Assembly (NCBI RefSeq): GCF_000375365.1
Contig: NZ_AQXB01000002.1
Coordinates: 124,001-188,000 of the forward strand
From: Corynebacterium mastitidis DSM 44356
GTDB taxonomy: Bacteria > Actinomycetota > Actinomycetes > Mycobacteriales > Mycobacteriaceae
Length of the DNA stretch: 64,000 bases
Direction: 5' to 3'
Part shown: piece after piece, positions 16,414-24,614 of the stretch
Position numbering within the stretch: the stretch's first letter is position 1
How the letters are laid out: every line of letters starts with the position of its first letter
Program-made: the position numbers and the translations under genes
Notes under the pieces: generated by a model
What the model was told of the DNA's origin: nothing
Databases searched by the model: none
The model's input: the letters and a program-made list of their open reading frames with translations, nothing else

Positions 16414-17568
16414 GTGGCGGAACGCGAATGGGCAGAAAAAAACTATTACGCGGATCTGGGGGTTACCTCGTCCGCGAGTCAGGAGGACATTAAAAAGGCG
16501 TATCGCAAGATCGCCCGGGAGAACCACCCGGACAAAAAGCCCGGGGACAAGGTGGCCGAGGAGCGCTTTAAGAAGGCGGCCGAGGCCTACGACGTTGTGG
16601 GCGACGAGCACAAGCGCAAGGAATACGACGATTTTCGCGCCATGATCAGCGGCGGCGGGTTGGGAGGTTCCGGGTTTCCGGGCGGGTTTCGCCCGTCCGG
16701 GACGACGGGGAACTTCAACCCCTCCGACTTCTTTGGACAAGGCGGAACATATTCTCCAGAGGGCGGTCTTGGTGACATCTTCGGTAGCTTCTTTGGTCGC
16801 GGCGGGAATCCTCGCCAGTCAGCTCGGCCGACCCGGGGAGCGGACGTGGAAACGGACATCACGCTCGAGTTCCGGGAAGCGGCGAAGGGGACCACTCTTC
16901 CCCTTCAGCTAAGCGGTGACGCCCCCTGCAGCGCCTGCCACGGCTCCGGCTCCACCTCCGGCAAGCCCACCACCTGCTCGGCGTGCCAGGGTTCCGGCTT
17001 CACCTCGGAAAACCGGGGGGCCTTCGGGTTCTCCTCCCCCTGCTCGGAGTGCGGGGGAACCGGGGAGATCGTCACGGACCCCTGCGGCACCTGCCACGGC
17101 AGCGGAACGGTGCACCGCACCCGCTCCATCACGGTGCGCATCCCCGCCGGCGTGGTGGACGGGCAGAAGGTGCGCCTGGCGGGCCAGGGGGAGGCCGGGC
17201 CCAACGGAAAACCCTCGGGCGATCTCTTTGTCACCGTGCACGTGCGCCCGGACGCGGTGTTCACCCGCTCCGGGGACGACCTGGCGGTCACCGTGCCCGT
17301 CTCCTTCGCGGAGCTGGCCCTGGGAGACACGATCACCGTCCCCACCCTGGACGCCCCCGTGCGGGTCAAGGTGCCCGCCGGTACACGCGACGGCCGCACC
17401 CTGCGGGTGCGCGGGCGCGGCATCAAGAAGGGCGACCTGCTGGTGACCGTGCAGGTCACGGTGCCCACCAACCTCGACGCCGCAGCCACCAGCGCCCTGC
17501 GCACCTACGCGCAGGCGGAACGCGAGTCCGGCTTTGACCCCCGCGAAGGCTGGGAAGGGGTGAAGTAG
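16414..17568 (+). CDS. dnaJ: Chaperone DnaJ (type I, with zinc finger)
   Basis: The 384-residue protein has the J domain ([23 protein letters not shown] in NHPDKK), a Gly/Phe-rich region with [14 protein letters not shown], and four CXXCXGXG zinc repeats ([32 protein letters not shown]). The C-terminal substrate-binding domain follows, so it is a type I DnaJ. It stimulates DnaK ATP hydrolysis and delivers clients. I chose the GTG at 16414 because AGGAAGGAGG lies about ten bases upstream; a TTG at 16381 is also in frame but falls just after the hairpin stem. The next gene, hspR, starts two bases after the stop. Confidence 0.97.
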   Translation: MAEREWAEKNYYADLGVTSSASQEDIKKAYRKIARENHPDKKPGDKVAEERFKKAAEAYDVVGDEHKRKEYDDFRAMISGGGLGGSGFPGGFRPSGTTGNFNPSDFFGQGGTYSPEGGLGDIFGSFFGRGGNPRQSARPTRGADVETDITLEFREAAKGTTLPLQLSGDAPCSACHGSGSTSGKPTTCSACQGSGFTSENRGAFGFSSPCSECGGTGEIVTDPCGTCHGSGTVHRTRSITVRIPAGVVDGQKVRLAGQGEAGPNGKPSGDLFVTVHVRPDAVFTRSGDDLAVTVPVSFAELALGDTITVPTLDAPVRVKVPAGTRDGRTLRVRGRGIKKGDLLVTVQVTVPTNLDAAATSALRTYAQAERESGFDPREGWEGVK

Positions 17569-17569
17569 C

Positions 17570-18028
17570 ATGTCCAGCGCGCAGCACCCGCCCGCCGGGG
17601 AGGAAACCCGCGTGGCGGAGGACGTCGCGGAGGAGGTCTTTGTCATCTCCGTGGCGGCCGAGCTCTCGGGCATGCACGCCCAAACCCTGCGCACCTACGA
17701 TCGCCTGGGCCTGGTCACCCCCGCCCGCACCAGCGGCGGCGGGCGGCGCTACTCGCGCGCCGACGTGGCCATGCTGCGCCGCATCCAGCGGCTCAGCCAG
17801 GAGGACGGGGTGAACCTGGCCGGGATCAAGGCCATCATCGAGCTGACGAGGGAGAACGAGGACCTCAAGGCGGAGGTGGCGCAGTTGCGCGCGGACAACG
17901 CCCAGTTGCGCGAGCGCCGGGCCGCGCGCGGCGGCGAACTCGTGCACGTGCCGCGCTCTACGGCGGTCGTGATGTGGACCCCGAACGCGCGGCGTCGGGG
18001 GACGGCGCGCCGGGCCCCTCGGGATTAG
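17570..18028 (+). CDS. hspR: Heat-shock repressor HspR (MerR family)
   Basis: This 152-residue regulator has the MerR winged-helix domain at about residues 25-95 (VISVAAELSGMHAQTLRTYD, RLGLVTPARTSGGGRRYSRAD, LRRIQRLSQEDGVNLAGIKAII), a short coiled coil (ENEDLKAEVAQLRADNAQLRE) and a basic tail. HspR represses dnaK and clpB by binding HAIR sites together with DnaK; HAIR matches are present upstream of both genes here. It is the last gene of the dnaK operon. Its 3' end overlaps the convergent hydrolase gene by 71 bp, so either its basic C-terminal tail or the end of the neighbour is under dual coding constraint. Confidence 0.95.
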   Translation: MSSAQHPPAGEETRVAEDVAEEVFVISVAAELSGMHAQTLRTYDRLGLVTPARTSGGGRRYSRADVAMLRRIQRLSQEDGVNLAGIKAIIELTRENEDLKAEVAQLRADNAQLRERRAARGGELVHVPRSTAVVMWTPNARRRGTARRAPRD

Positions 18029-19217
18029 CGATGGCGCGCAGCGCCCGCAGCACCAGGGGATCGTCCCAGTAGGAGGAGTGATCCCCGGGGCGGGTGGGCC
18101 ACACGGTGGCCCCGAATCCGGGAGCGGCGGGGTCCACCCCGTGCACCCCGCCGTGGCGGGTTGCGGTGAGGTCGATGAGGTCCCCCGTGGCGGTCAGCGC
18201 GTGCACCGATCCCCGCGACCGGGGCCGGGTGCCGTGCAGCCGGAACTCCGAGGCGTGCCCCACGGGCACGCCGGGAGAACCCATGAGGATCACGGCGTCC
18301 GCCAGCAGCCCCGAGGATGCCGCGCGGCCCACCACCACGGAACCGTAGCTATAGCCCAGCACCACCCGCCGCTGGGCGGGATTGCGCGCGGCGAGGTCCC
18401 GTTGAAAGCGCCGCAGCGCCTCCGCACCGGCCTTGGCGGGGTTCGCGGCGATGGCCTGCGGGAGCGTGCCGGGCGCCCGATAACCCAGCCACACCACGGC
18501 CGCGCCCCCGGTGGCCTGCGCGATCGTGCGGCCGCGTTCTAACTGGGCGGGCCAGCCCGCCGTCTCGGAGGAGCCGGTCCCGGCCACGAAGGTGGTCACG
18601 CTCGCGGCGGAGTCGAGGTCGCCAAAGGCCACCGCCACGGTGTGCTCGCCGGCCTCGAGAAAGCGCGCCTCCGGGAACCGCGCGGCGAGGTCGCGCCACT
18701 GTGGGGCGGCGGCGAGCGTGGACTCGTGGATGGCGTCGAGGGAAAGGTCGGACATGGCGCCGAGGCGATGCAGGGGCGGGGCAGCCACCGGGGTACACAG
18801 GCGGGTGATCTCCCGGGCGCAGTGCCAATCCAGGGCCGAGCCCAGCGCGGCCACGGCGCGGGCGAGGCCGGTGAGGAACACGGAGTTGTTGCTCAAACCC
18901 CGGAGGCGCTCTGCGGCGCGATCGATCTCCTGCTGGAGCGCCCCGGCGCGCGCCAGGACCTCGGCCACGGCCCTCATCTGCGCCGCCTCGGCGGCCCAGG
19001 GGAGCGCGGCGCTCTCGAGCCGTTGCAGCCCGAGGAGCGCCGCCCCGCGCACCCCGCTGGCGCGCAGCGCGATGTTTTCCTCTTTCTGCCGGGCGGCGGC
19101 CCCGGCGGTGCCCTCCGCGAGGGCGAGCGTGGCGCGCGCGGCGTGGTCGAGTTCGCGCGGATCGAGCGGGGAGAGGGGAACGGGGACGGGGGCGGCGGGG
19201 GAGGTTAGCGCAGGCAT
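17958..19217 (-). CDS. DUF1023-type alpha/beta hydrolase
   Basis: The 419-residue protein has an N-terminal helical region (about residues 20-165) and a C-terminal alpha/beta hydrolase domain. The likely triad is Ser in VVLGYSYGSVVVG, Asp in ALTATGDLIDL and His in RPGDHSSYWDDP. Such hydrolases of actinobacteria often have a long helical N-terminus and are encoded next to small WXG/EspC-like proteins; here an 82-residue helical protein is encoded just upstream with a 13-bp overlap. There is no signal peptide. The ATG at 19217 is chosen because it fits the overlap with the upstream gene. The 3' end overlaps hspR by 71 bp in convergent orientation. Substrate unknown. Confidence 0.8.
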   Translation of the reverse strand: MPALTSPAAPVPVPLSPLDPRELDHAARATLALAEGTAGAAARQKEENIALRASGVRGAALLGLQRLESAALPWAAEAAQMRAVAEVLARAGALQQEIDRAAERLRGLSNNSVFLTGLARAVAALGSALDWHCAREITRLCTPVAAPPLHRLGAMSDLSLDAIHESTLAAAPQWRDLAARFPEARFLEAGEHTVAVAFGDLDSAASVTTFVAGTGSSETAGWPAQLERGRTIAQATGGAAVVWLGYRAPGTLPQAIAANPAKAGAEALRRFQRDLAARNPAQRRVVLGYSYGSVVVGRAASSGLLADAVILMGSPGVPVGHASEFRLHGTRPRSRGSVHALTATGDLIDLTATRHGGVHGVDPAAPGFGATVWPTRPGDHSSYWDDPLVLRALRAIANPEGPGAPSPDAARSGSTSRPP

Positions 19218-19453
19218 CGGGCCGTCTCCTCGTCCACGGCGCGGGCGCGTGAGCATAGGCGGGCAAGATCCCGGAGCACGTCCGTGCGCCCCCGGGCGGC
19301 CTGCGCCAGTGTGTGATCCCACGAGGCAGCGGCGGCGTGCAGGGCCGAGGCGGTGAGGGAGGGCGAGCCGAGCCGTGGCGGCGGGCCGGGGGTGGGGACC
19401 GTGCTCGCCCGGAGGCGGCGGGCGAAGGAATCGGTGAGAAGCAGCTCATTCAT
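19205..19453 (-). CDS. Small helical protein, possible EspC/WXG-like partner
   Basis: This 82-residue protein starts MNELLLTDSFARRLR and consists of a loop rich in Pro and Ser followed by a helix pair (SALHAAAASWDHTLAQAAR, DVLRDLARLCSRARAVDEE). Length, helical hairpin shape and the ASWDHTL segment (W between two helices) recall WXG100 or EspC-like type VII secretion substrates. It overlaps the start of the DUF1023 hydrolase gene by 13 bp, so the two are co-translated, and that hydrolase type is often paired with such small proteins. Assignment to a family is an inference from shape and context only. It diverges from the nitrilase gene; two DnaA boxes lie in the shared promoter region. Confidence 0.6.
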   Translation of the reverse strand: MNELLLTDSFARRLRASTVPTPGPPPRLGSPSLTASALHAAAASWDHTLAQAARGRTDVLRDLARLCSRARAVDEETARCLR

Positions 19454-19507
19454 GCCTACGAGTACAGCGCCCCCGGGCGGGATGGGGCGAGGAGGGCGGC
19501 GCGGGCC

Positions 19508-19532
19508 TGTGGATAAACCGGGGTTATCCACA
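19508..19532. promoter_or_regulatory. Two inverted perfect DnaA boxes in a divergent promoter
   Basis: TGTGGATAA (19508-19516) and TTATCCACA (19524-19532) form a perfect 9-bp inverted repeat with a 7-nt spacer. Each arm is exactly the consensus DnaA box TTATCCACA. The right arm abuts a -10-like TAGGCT (19533-19538) that lies six bases before the nitrilase ATG. DnaA could therefore block or tune this promoter. The repeat may instead serve an unrelated regulator or form a hairpin. Confidence 0.55.
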
Positions 19533-19544
19533 TAGGCTGGCCTC

Positions 19545-20435
19545 ATGCGCATCGCACTGGCACAGATACATGCTACGGGGCACCCCGAGGAGAATCTCCG
19601 CACGGCGCGGGACTACACTCGGCGCGCCGCCGAGCGCGGCGCCCGCATGGTGGTGTTCCCGGAGGCCACCTCCCAGGCGTTTGGCACGGGGCGGCTGGAT
19701 ACCCACGCGCAGGACTACGACGGCCCCTTTGCCACCGGCGTGTGCGACCTAGCGCGGGAGCTGGGGATCACCATCGTGGCGGGCATGTTCCGGCCCGCGG
19801 ACCGCACCGAGGAGGGGATCAACAGGGTGTGGAACACCGCCCTGATCGCTCGCGGCGCCGCCACGGCCGGTTCCCCCAGTACAGGCAGCCCAGGCAGCCC
19901 AGGAAGCACAGACAACACGAGCAGCACAGACGCCAGCCCCGGGGCCTGGGCCCCAAGGGGTTACGACAAGATCCACACCTATGACGCCTTTGACACCAGG
20001 GAATCGGAGACGGTGCGGCCGGGCACCCAGGCGGTGACCTTCGAGGTGGGGGACGTCACCGTGGGTGTGGCCACCTGCTTTGACCTGCGCTTTCCCGCCC
20101 TCTTCCAGGACCTGGCGCGGGCGGGGGCGCAGATCATCGTGGTCCCCGCCTCCTGGGCGGACGGCCCCGGAAAGCTGCACCAGTGGCGCGTGCTGACCGC
20201 CGCCCGGGCCCTGGATACCGGGGCGTTCATCGCGGCGTCGGGAATGGCCCGCCCCGGCGGCGCGGAGCGCGCGGGGGAGCCCTCGGGGCCCACCGGGATC
20301 GGGCACTCGGCGGTTCTTACGCCCCTGGGCCAGCGCCTCGCGGAGGCGGGGTACGGGGAGGAGCTTCTGGTGGCGGACCTGGACTTAGGCGAGGTGGCCT
20401 CAACCCGCCGCAGCCTGCCCATCCTGGGCGGCTAG
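19545..20435 (+). CDS. Carbon-nitrogen hydrolase (nitrilase superfamily)
   Basis: The 296-residue protein carries the Glu-Lys-Cys triad of the nitrilase fold: Glu in VVFPEATSQ (about residue 40), Lys in RGYDKIHTYD and Cys in GVATCFDLRFP. It resembles Nit1/Nit2-type omega-amidases or deaminated-glutathione amidases of actinobacteria; the exact amide is not predictable. A low-complexity insert rich in Gly, Ser, Thr, Pro and Asp (about residues 108-140) sits just before the catalytic Lys. It uses codons such as AGT, ACA and CCA that are rare in neighbouring genes. The ATG lies six bases after a -10-like TAGGCT, suggesting a leaderless transcript. Confidence 0.88.
   Translation: MRIALAQIHATGHPEENLRTARDYTRRAAERGARMVVFPEATSQAFGTGRLDTHAQDYDGPFATGVCDLARELGITIVAGMFRPADRTEEGINRVWNTALIARGAATAGSPSTGSPGSPGSTDNTSSTDASPGAWAPRGYDKIHTYDAFDTRESETVRPGTQAVTFEVGDVTVGVATCFDLRFPALFQDLARAGAQIIVVPASWADGPGKLHQWRVLTAARALDTGAFIAASGMARPGGAERAGEPSGPTGIGHSAVLTPLGQRLAEAGYGEELLVADLDLGEVASTRRSLPILGG
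19882..19899 (+). repeat. Tandem 9-bp repeat inside the nitrilase gene
   Basis: Two adjacent copies of the nine-base unit CAGGCAGCC code for Gly-Ser-Pro repeats within a stretch of about 70 bp (19870-19942) that also has further Ser/Thr/Asp codons. It looks like a small in-frame expansion in a surface loop and could vary between strains. Confidence 0.55.
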
Positions 20436-20453
20436 CCGACGGGGGCGGTGGGT

Positions 20454-21623
20454 CTACCGGTAGGTGGAGGCCACGCCCCGGTCGGGCCACTCCTCGACCT
20501 GGATGTGCGGCGCCCCGGTGGCGCGCAGTGCCTCGGCGCTGCGCCGGGCGCCCTCCTCGGGGCCCGCGATGAGGATGTCGTGGTTGTGCCAGCTTCCTCG
20601 GCTCGCGGCGAGGGCGCCGGGGGAGTCGGAGACGGCGATGTAGAGGTCGGGCAGGGTGACCTGGGAGTTCACCCACCAGGCGTCCTCGTGGGTGGTGGCG
20701 CAGGGGACCACGGTGAACCAGGAGCTGGCCTGGGAGAGAGCCCAGAGGCGGGGCAGCTCGTAGAGCTCGCCGGGGTAGTCCGCCCCCAGGAAGAGGGTGA
20801 CGTTGGGCTGGCGCTCCCAGGTGAGGATGTCGAAGAGGAGGGATCGCAGGGGCGCCCAGCCGGTGGCATTGGCCACGAGGAGGACGTCGCGCTCGCCGCT
20901 GACGGAGAGGGTGCCGCTGGGCTGACCGAAGCTCCAGTGATCGCCCACCTTGGACTTAGCCAGGCGCTGGGCGGCGGTGTCGTCCTCGCCGAGGACGTGG
21001 AACTCGATCTGGCCGAACTCCGAGGGCGGGGTGGCGGGGGACATGGGTAGCCAGATTCCCGGCAGTATGGAGGAGGAGGTCAGCATGTGCTGGCCGGGGG
21101 TGAAGGGGATGGCCAGTCCGGTATCGAGGGTCACCACGCTGATGCGTCGGCTCATCCGCTGTACGTCGATGACCTCGCCGGAGTAGGCCGGGGGCACGCC
21201 CTGCTGGTCCGCCTCCACGGCCGCCGCGGCCATCTCCACGCACATGCCCTCCATGAGGTGTTCCGCCTCGCGGGCGGCCACCGTGTACTGCTCGTCCGCT
21301 ACGCGCAGCACCTCCCGCAGACCGAACTTCATGGCCTGGGCGAAGGAGGCGTAGGCCACGGGCGGGAAGCCGTGGCGTCGGTGGTCGAGTCCCATCTGCT
21401 GCACGCGGCGCAGGACCTCGGGGGCCAGCGCCGCGGGGCTGCTTTGCTCCAGCGCCCATGCCACGGCGGGGGCGAGGTCGAGGTGCGACTTGCTCATCTT
21501 GAGGGGAAAGACCGACCGTGCCTCCAGATGCTCCACATAGAAGCGACCGTGAGCGGCATCGCGGAAAGTGCCGGGGTGGTCCCGGATCAGATGAGCTATC
21601 TCGGCGAGCGTGGCGGCGGGCAT
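20454..21623 (-). CDS. Globin-like / ferredoxin reductase-type flavoprotein
   Basis: The 389-residue protein has an N-terminal helical domain (residues 1-130) with features of a globin: IRDHPGTFRDAAHGRFYVEHL, and a possible heme-proximal histidine in MGLDHRRHGFPPVAYASF. The C-terminus is an FAD/NAD(P) reductase domain with TPGQHMLTSSS, VLLVANATGWAPLRSLLFDI and VTLFLGADYPGELYEL. The order matches flavohemoglobins, which oxidise NO, but the sequence is divergent and the canonical distal residues are not obvious, so heme binding is not certain. I chose the ATG at 21623: a -10-like TAATAT (minus strand, 21636-21631) ends seven bases upstream, implying a leaderless transcript. An in-frame ATG further upstream would add about 47 residues of non-globin sequence. 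Confidence 0.75.
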   Translation of the reverse strand: MPAATLAEIAHLIRDHPGTFRDAAHGRFYVEHLEARSVFPLKMSKSHLDLAPAVAWALEQSSPAALAPEVLRRVQQMGLDHRRHGFPPVAYASFAQAMKFGLREVLRVADEQYTVAAREAEHLMEGMCVEMAAAAVEADQQGVPPAYSGEVIDVQRMSRRISVVTLDTGLAIPFTPGQHMLTSSSILPGIWLPMSPATPPSEFGQIEFHVLGEDDTAAQRLAKSKVGDHWSFGQPSGTLSVSGERDVLLVANATGWAPLRSLLFDILTWERQPNVTLFLGADYPGELYELPRLWALSQASSWFTVVPCATTHEDAWWVNSQVTLPDLYIAVSDSPGALAASRGSWHNHDILIAGPEEGARRSAEALRATGAPHIQVEEWPDRGVASTYR

Positions 21624-21797
21624 GGCATCTATATTAAAGGCCAGGGGCGAGTTTGTAGAGGGCGGCCCGTACCAAAGGTGGTTCCGCGGGTGTGTCCTTT
21701 CGTATAAAGAAGGCATAAAAGCGGAGGAAAACGGGCAAATAGCGGGAGATTGGCGGCCCCGCACCGGGGGTAAGGGACGGCGGTGTTCCCATAAGGT

Positions 21798-23009
21798 CTA
21801 TACGGCTGTGTCGCGGGTGCCGCGGGTGTGGCGGGCGGTGCTGGTGCCCTGTGTTCTGCGAGTCGCGCGGGACGCGCGCTGCCCGGCGAGCCGGCCCGCC
21901 CGCACCGCCCCCACGGTGGAGGCGGACGAGGCATACCCCACGAGCAGGAGCCGGTGATCGCGGCGCGGCGTCACCTCGTCGCGCATGGCAATCCCGCGCG
22001 GACCGCGCAGCCGGAGCGGGGCGAGGTGGCGCAGCGCGGCGCGAAAGCCCGTGTTCCAGAAGATCACGTCCACGCTTTCCTCGCGCCCCTCCGGCCAGGG
22101 TTGCCAGCTCTGCGGCAGCGCCAGGCCGGGGCCCCGCGAGGGGCCGAGCCCCTGCGCCCGCTGGGCGGCGGGCGCGCCGAAGCGCACCCCATCGGCGGTG
22201 ATGGAGCGGAGGCGTCCCCGGGAGACCAGCGTGCCGTTGCGCACCGCCTCGACGTACTCGGGGAGCATCGGGATGCCGGTGGTGCGCACCACCGACGCCG
22301 GGGCCCGGCCGCTCCTCGCGCGCTCGCGCACGGCCTCCTCCACGCTGAGGCCCCACGCCTGGTCAAAGGGGCGTCGGGTGAAGTTGGGCGGGCGCCGGGT
22401 GGACCACAGCGTCTCCGTGACCGCCGAGAGCTCCAGGAGAAACTGCACGGCGGACAGGCCCCCGCCCACCACGAGGGTGCGCCTGCCGCGAAACTCCTCG
22501 GCGCTGCGATAGTGCACCGTGTGCAACTGCTCACCGTGGAAGCCACGCGCCCCCGGGACGAAGGGGATGAAGGGCTGCGTCCAGGTTCCCGTGGCGTTGA
22601 CCACGCGGCGCGCGTGCCAGGAGCGGCCGTCGGCCGCCGTCACCTGCAGGGGCGCCTCCGGGCTTCTCGAAGCCCCCATCACCGAGACCACCGTCACCGG
22701 GCGCACCACGCCGAGGCCCAGGTGCTCCTCGTATTGGTCGTAGTAGTCGGTGACCACGGAGGAGGCGGGGACGGCGGGGTCGGGCTGTGGCAGCGGGAGC
22801 CCGGGAAGGGGAGCGATCCGGTGGGCGCGGCCGAAGGTGAGGGAATCCCAGCGGTGGCGCCACGCCCCGCCCGGCCCGGGATTGGCATCGAGCACGATGA
22901 AGTCCTCGCCTGGGGATAGGCCGCGATGGACTAGCTCGTGGGCGCACGCCAGCCCCGCCTGTCCGGCCCCGATGATAAGGACGCGCAGGGGTGTGTTCAT
23001 CACCCCCAT
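21798..23009 (-). CDS. FAD-dependent monooxygenase-like protein
   Basis: This 403-residue flavoprotein starts with the FAD-binding motif VLIIGAGQAGLACAHEL and has a second nucleotide-binding motif TLVVGGGLSAVQFLLEL at about residue 180, plus NATGTWTQPFIPFVPGA between them. This is the layout of flavin-containing monooxygenases and CzcO-like NAD(P)-binding proteins. Substrate unknown. The last 25 residues are a low-complexity Arg/Thr/Gly tail. Two start codons are possible (ATG at 23009, and the ATG of MNTPLR four codons on); neither has a strong ribosome binding site. It diverges from the GltS symporter gene. Confidence 0.82.
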   Translation of the reverse strand: MGVMNTPLRVLIIGAGQAGLACAHELVHRGLSPGEDFIVLDANPGPGGAWRHRWDSLTFGRAHRIAPLPGLPLPQPDPAVPASSVVTDYYDQYEEHLGLGVVRPVTVVSVMGASRSPEAPLQVTAADGRSWHARRVVNATGTWTQPFIPFVPGARGFHGEQLHTVHYRSAEEFRGRRTLVVGGGLSAVQFLLELSAVTETLWSTRRPPNFTRRPFDQAWGLSVEEAVRERARSGRAPASVVRTTGIPMLPEYVEAVRNGTLVSRGRLRSITADGVRFGAPAAQRAQGLGPSRGPGLALPQSWQPWPEGREESVDVIFWNTGFRAALRHLAPLRLRGPRGIAMRDEVTPRRDHRLLLVGYASSASTVGAVRAGRLAGQRASRATRRTQGTSTARHTRGTRDTAV

Positions 23010-23087
23010 TGTTTCACGAGGTGATGGAGAAACCGGGGGTAGCCGTTAAAATGATCCAGTCATATACGTCGCATTGAAGGAGCCGCT

Positions 23088-24425
23088 GTGGAATACACCC
23101 CCTTTTCCCTGCTGGTTGACGTCGGCTGGATTTCCGTATTGATGGTGGTGGGTAACGTCCTGCGCCGCAGGGTTCCGGCGTTTCAGGCGTTGTTGCTGCC
23201 CGCGCCCATCACGGCGGGCCTGCTGGGGTTGATCCTGGGGCCGGGCCTGCTGGGGTGGATCGGCTTCTCGGACAAGATGGGGGCGTACACCACGCTGCTC
23301 ATCGCGGTGGTCTTTGCCGCCATGCCGTATTCCATGCAGTTCGACCGCTCCGTGCGCTCCGGCGCGCGCACCATGTGGTCCTACTCCACGGGCATGTTCA
23401 TGGGGCAGTGGGGCCTGTTCATCCTGCTCGGCATGTTCCTCTTCGAGCCCATCTGGGGCACCGAGGACTGGTTCGGGATGATGCTCCCCGTGGGCTTCGT
23501 GGGTGGCTTCGGCACCGCCGCCGCGGTAGGTTCCTCGCTCGAGGCCACCGGGGCCACGGCCGCGAGCACCCTGGGCTTTACCTCCGCGACGGTGGGCACC
23601 CTGGCCGCCATCGTGGGCGGCGTGATCTTTGCCAACTGGGGCATCCGCACCGGCCGCACCGCGGACATGCCCAAGAAGCTCCCGTGGGACATGCGCTCCG
23701 GGTACATCGACGAGGAATCCTCCCGCCCCTCCATCGGCAAGGCCACCACGAACCCCTCCTCCATCGAGCCGGTGGCCCTCCACGTGGGCGTGCTTGCGCT
23801 GACCGTCATGTTTGCCTACCTGATCAACCAGCAGATTCAGAAGGTGTTCCCGGAGGTCTCCATCCCGCTGTTCATCATGGCCTTCGCCGTGGGCATCGTG
23901 GGCAAGCTGATCCTCAACCTCTTCCGCAAGCCCAACTACGTGGACCGGGACACCATCAACTCCCTGTCCGGCGCGGCCACGGACTACCTCATCGCCTTCG
24001 GCATCGCGGCCATCGTGCCGTCCGTGGTGGCGGACTACTGGGTGCCGCTCGTGGTGATGTTCGTGCTCGGCACCATCTACTGCCTGGTGTTCTTCTTCCT
24101 CGTGGCGCCCACGTTCTTCGGCCTCAAGTGGCTGGAGCGCGCCATCTTCGGCTGGGGCTGGGCCACGGCCGCCGTGGCCACCGGCATCGCCCTGCTGAAG
24201 ATGGTGGACCCCAAGCTGAAGTCCGGCACGCTGAACGAGTACGGCGTGGCCTACGTGGGCTTCGCGCCCTTTGAGATCGGCATGACGGTGATCGCCCCCA
24301 TCGCGGTGCTCACAGGGTGGACGATGGGCCTGGGGTGGATCGCCACGCTCATCGCGGTGATCGTGCTCGGCGTGGCCATCGTCCTGAGATGGGTGCCGGG
24401 ACGCGGCGTAGAGGTGAAGAACTAG
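23088..24425 (+). CDS. Sodium/glutamate symporter (GltS family)
   Basis: The 445-residue membrane protein has about twelve helices arranged in two inverted halves. Gly-rich hairpin motifs (MLPVGFVGGFGTAAAVGSSL and FGWGWATAAVATGIALLKM) correspond to the reentrant loops of GltS-type Na+/glutamate carriers. It begins with GTG at 23088, preceded by AAGGAG at a good spacing. Dicarboxylate or glutamate is the likely substrate but specificity is not certain, since corynebacterial members of this family are diverse. A stable hairpin follows the gene. Confidence 0.85.
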   Translation: MEYTPFSLLVDVGWISVLMVVGNVLRRRVPAFQALLLPAPITAGLLGLILGPGLLGWIGFSDKMGAYTTLLIAVVFAAMPYSMQFDRSVRSGARTMWSYSTGMFMGQWGLFILLGMFLFEPIWGTEDWFGMMLPVGFVGGFGTAAAVGSSLEATGATAASTLGFTSATVGTLAAIVGGVIFANWGIRTGRTADMPKKLPWDMRSGYIDEESSRPSIGKATTNPSSIEPVALHVGVLALTVMFAYLINQQIQKVFPEVSIPLFIMAFAVGIVGKLILNLFRKPNYVDRDTINSLSGAATDYLIAFGIAAIVPSVVADYWVPLVVMFVLGTIYCLVFFFLVAPTFFGLKWLERAIFGWGWATAAVATGIALLKMVDPKLKSGTLNEYGVAYVGFAPFEIGMTVIAPIAVLTGWTMGLGWIATLIAVIVLGVAIVLRWVPGRGVEVKN

Positions 24426-24447
24426 GGGCTAGCGGGGCCGGGGGCTG

Positions 24448-24472
24448 AGGGGTGCGTATCGACGCCCCCTCG
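24448..24472 (+). terminator. Hairpin after the GltS gene
   Basis: GAGGGG-(T)-GCGT pairs with ACGCCCCCTC around an ATCG loop, a 10-bp stem with one bulged base. No T-tract follows, so termination may be factor-assisted or weak. Confidence 0.5.
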
Positions 24473-24503
24473 GCGGGGATCTCGGGGATCGATGGTTGGG
24501 GGG

Positions 24504-24614
24504 AACAACTTTCCAACAACTCCGCAACAACTATTTTTGCGCCCTGATCTGCGTTTATGCGTGTGGGCCCGGAGAAAGTTGTTGTGGAGTTGTTTCAGAG
24601 TTGTTGAAACAACT
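24504..24614. repeat. Helically phased AACAACT array
   Basis: AACAACT occurs at 24504, 24515 and 24526, exactly 11 bp apart. Its complement AGTTGTT occurs at 24577, 24588 and 24599, again exactly 11 bp apart. A seventh copy at 24608 makes a palindrome with the sixth (GAGTTGTT-GA-AACAACTC, 24598-24615). Eleven bp is about one DNA turn, so the copies in each group face the same side of the helix, as expected for cooperative protein binding. The two groups could also pair as a long imperfect hairpin. I know of no corynebacterial regulator with this motif. One further copy overlaps the dnaK SigH -35 (13739-13745). Confidence 0.8.
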
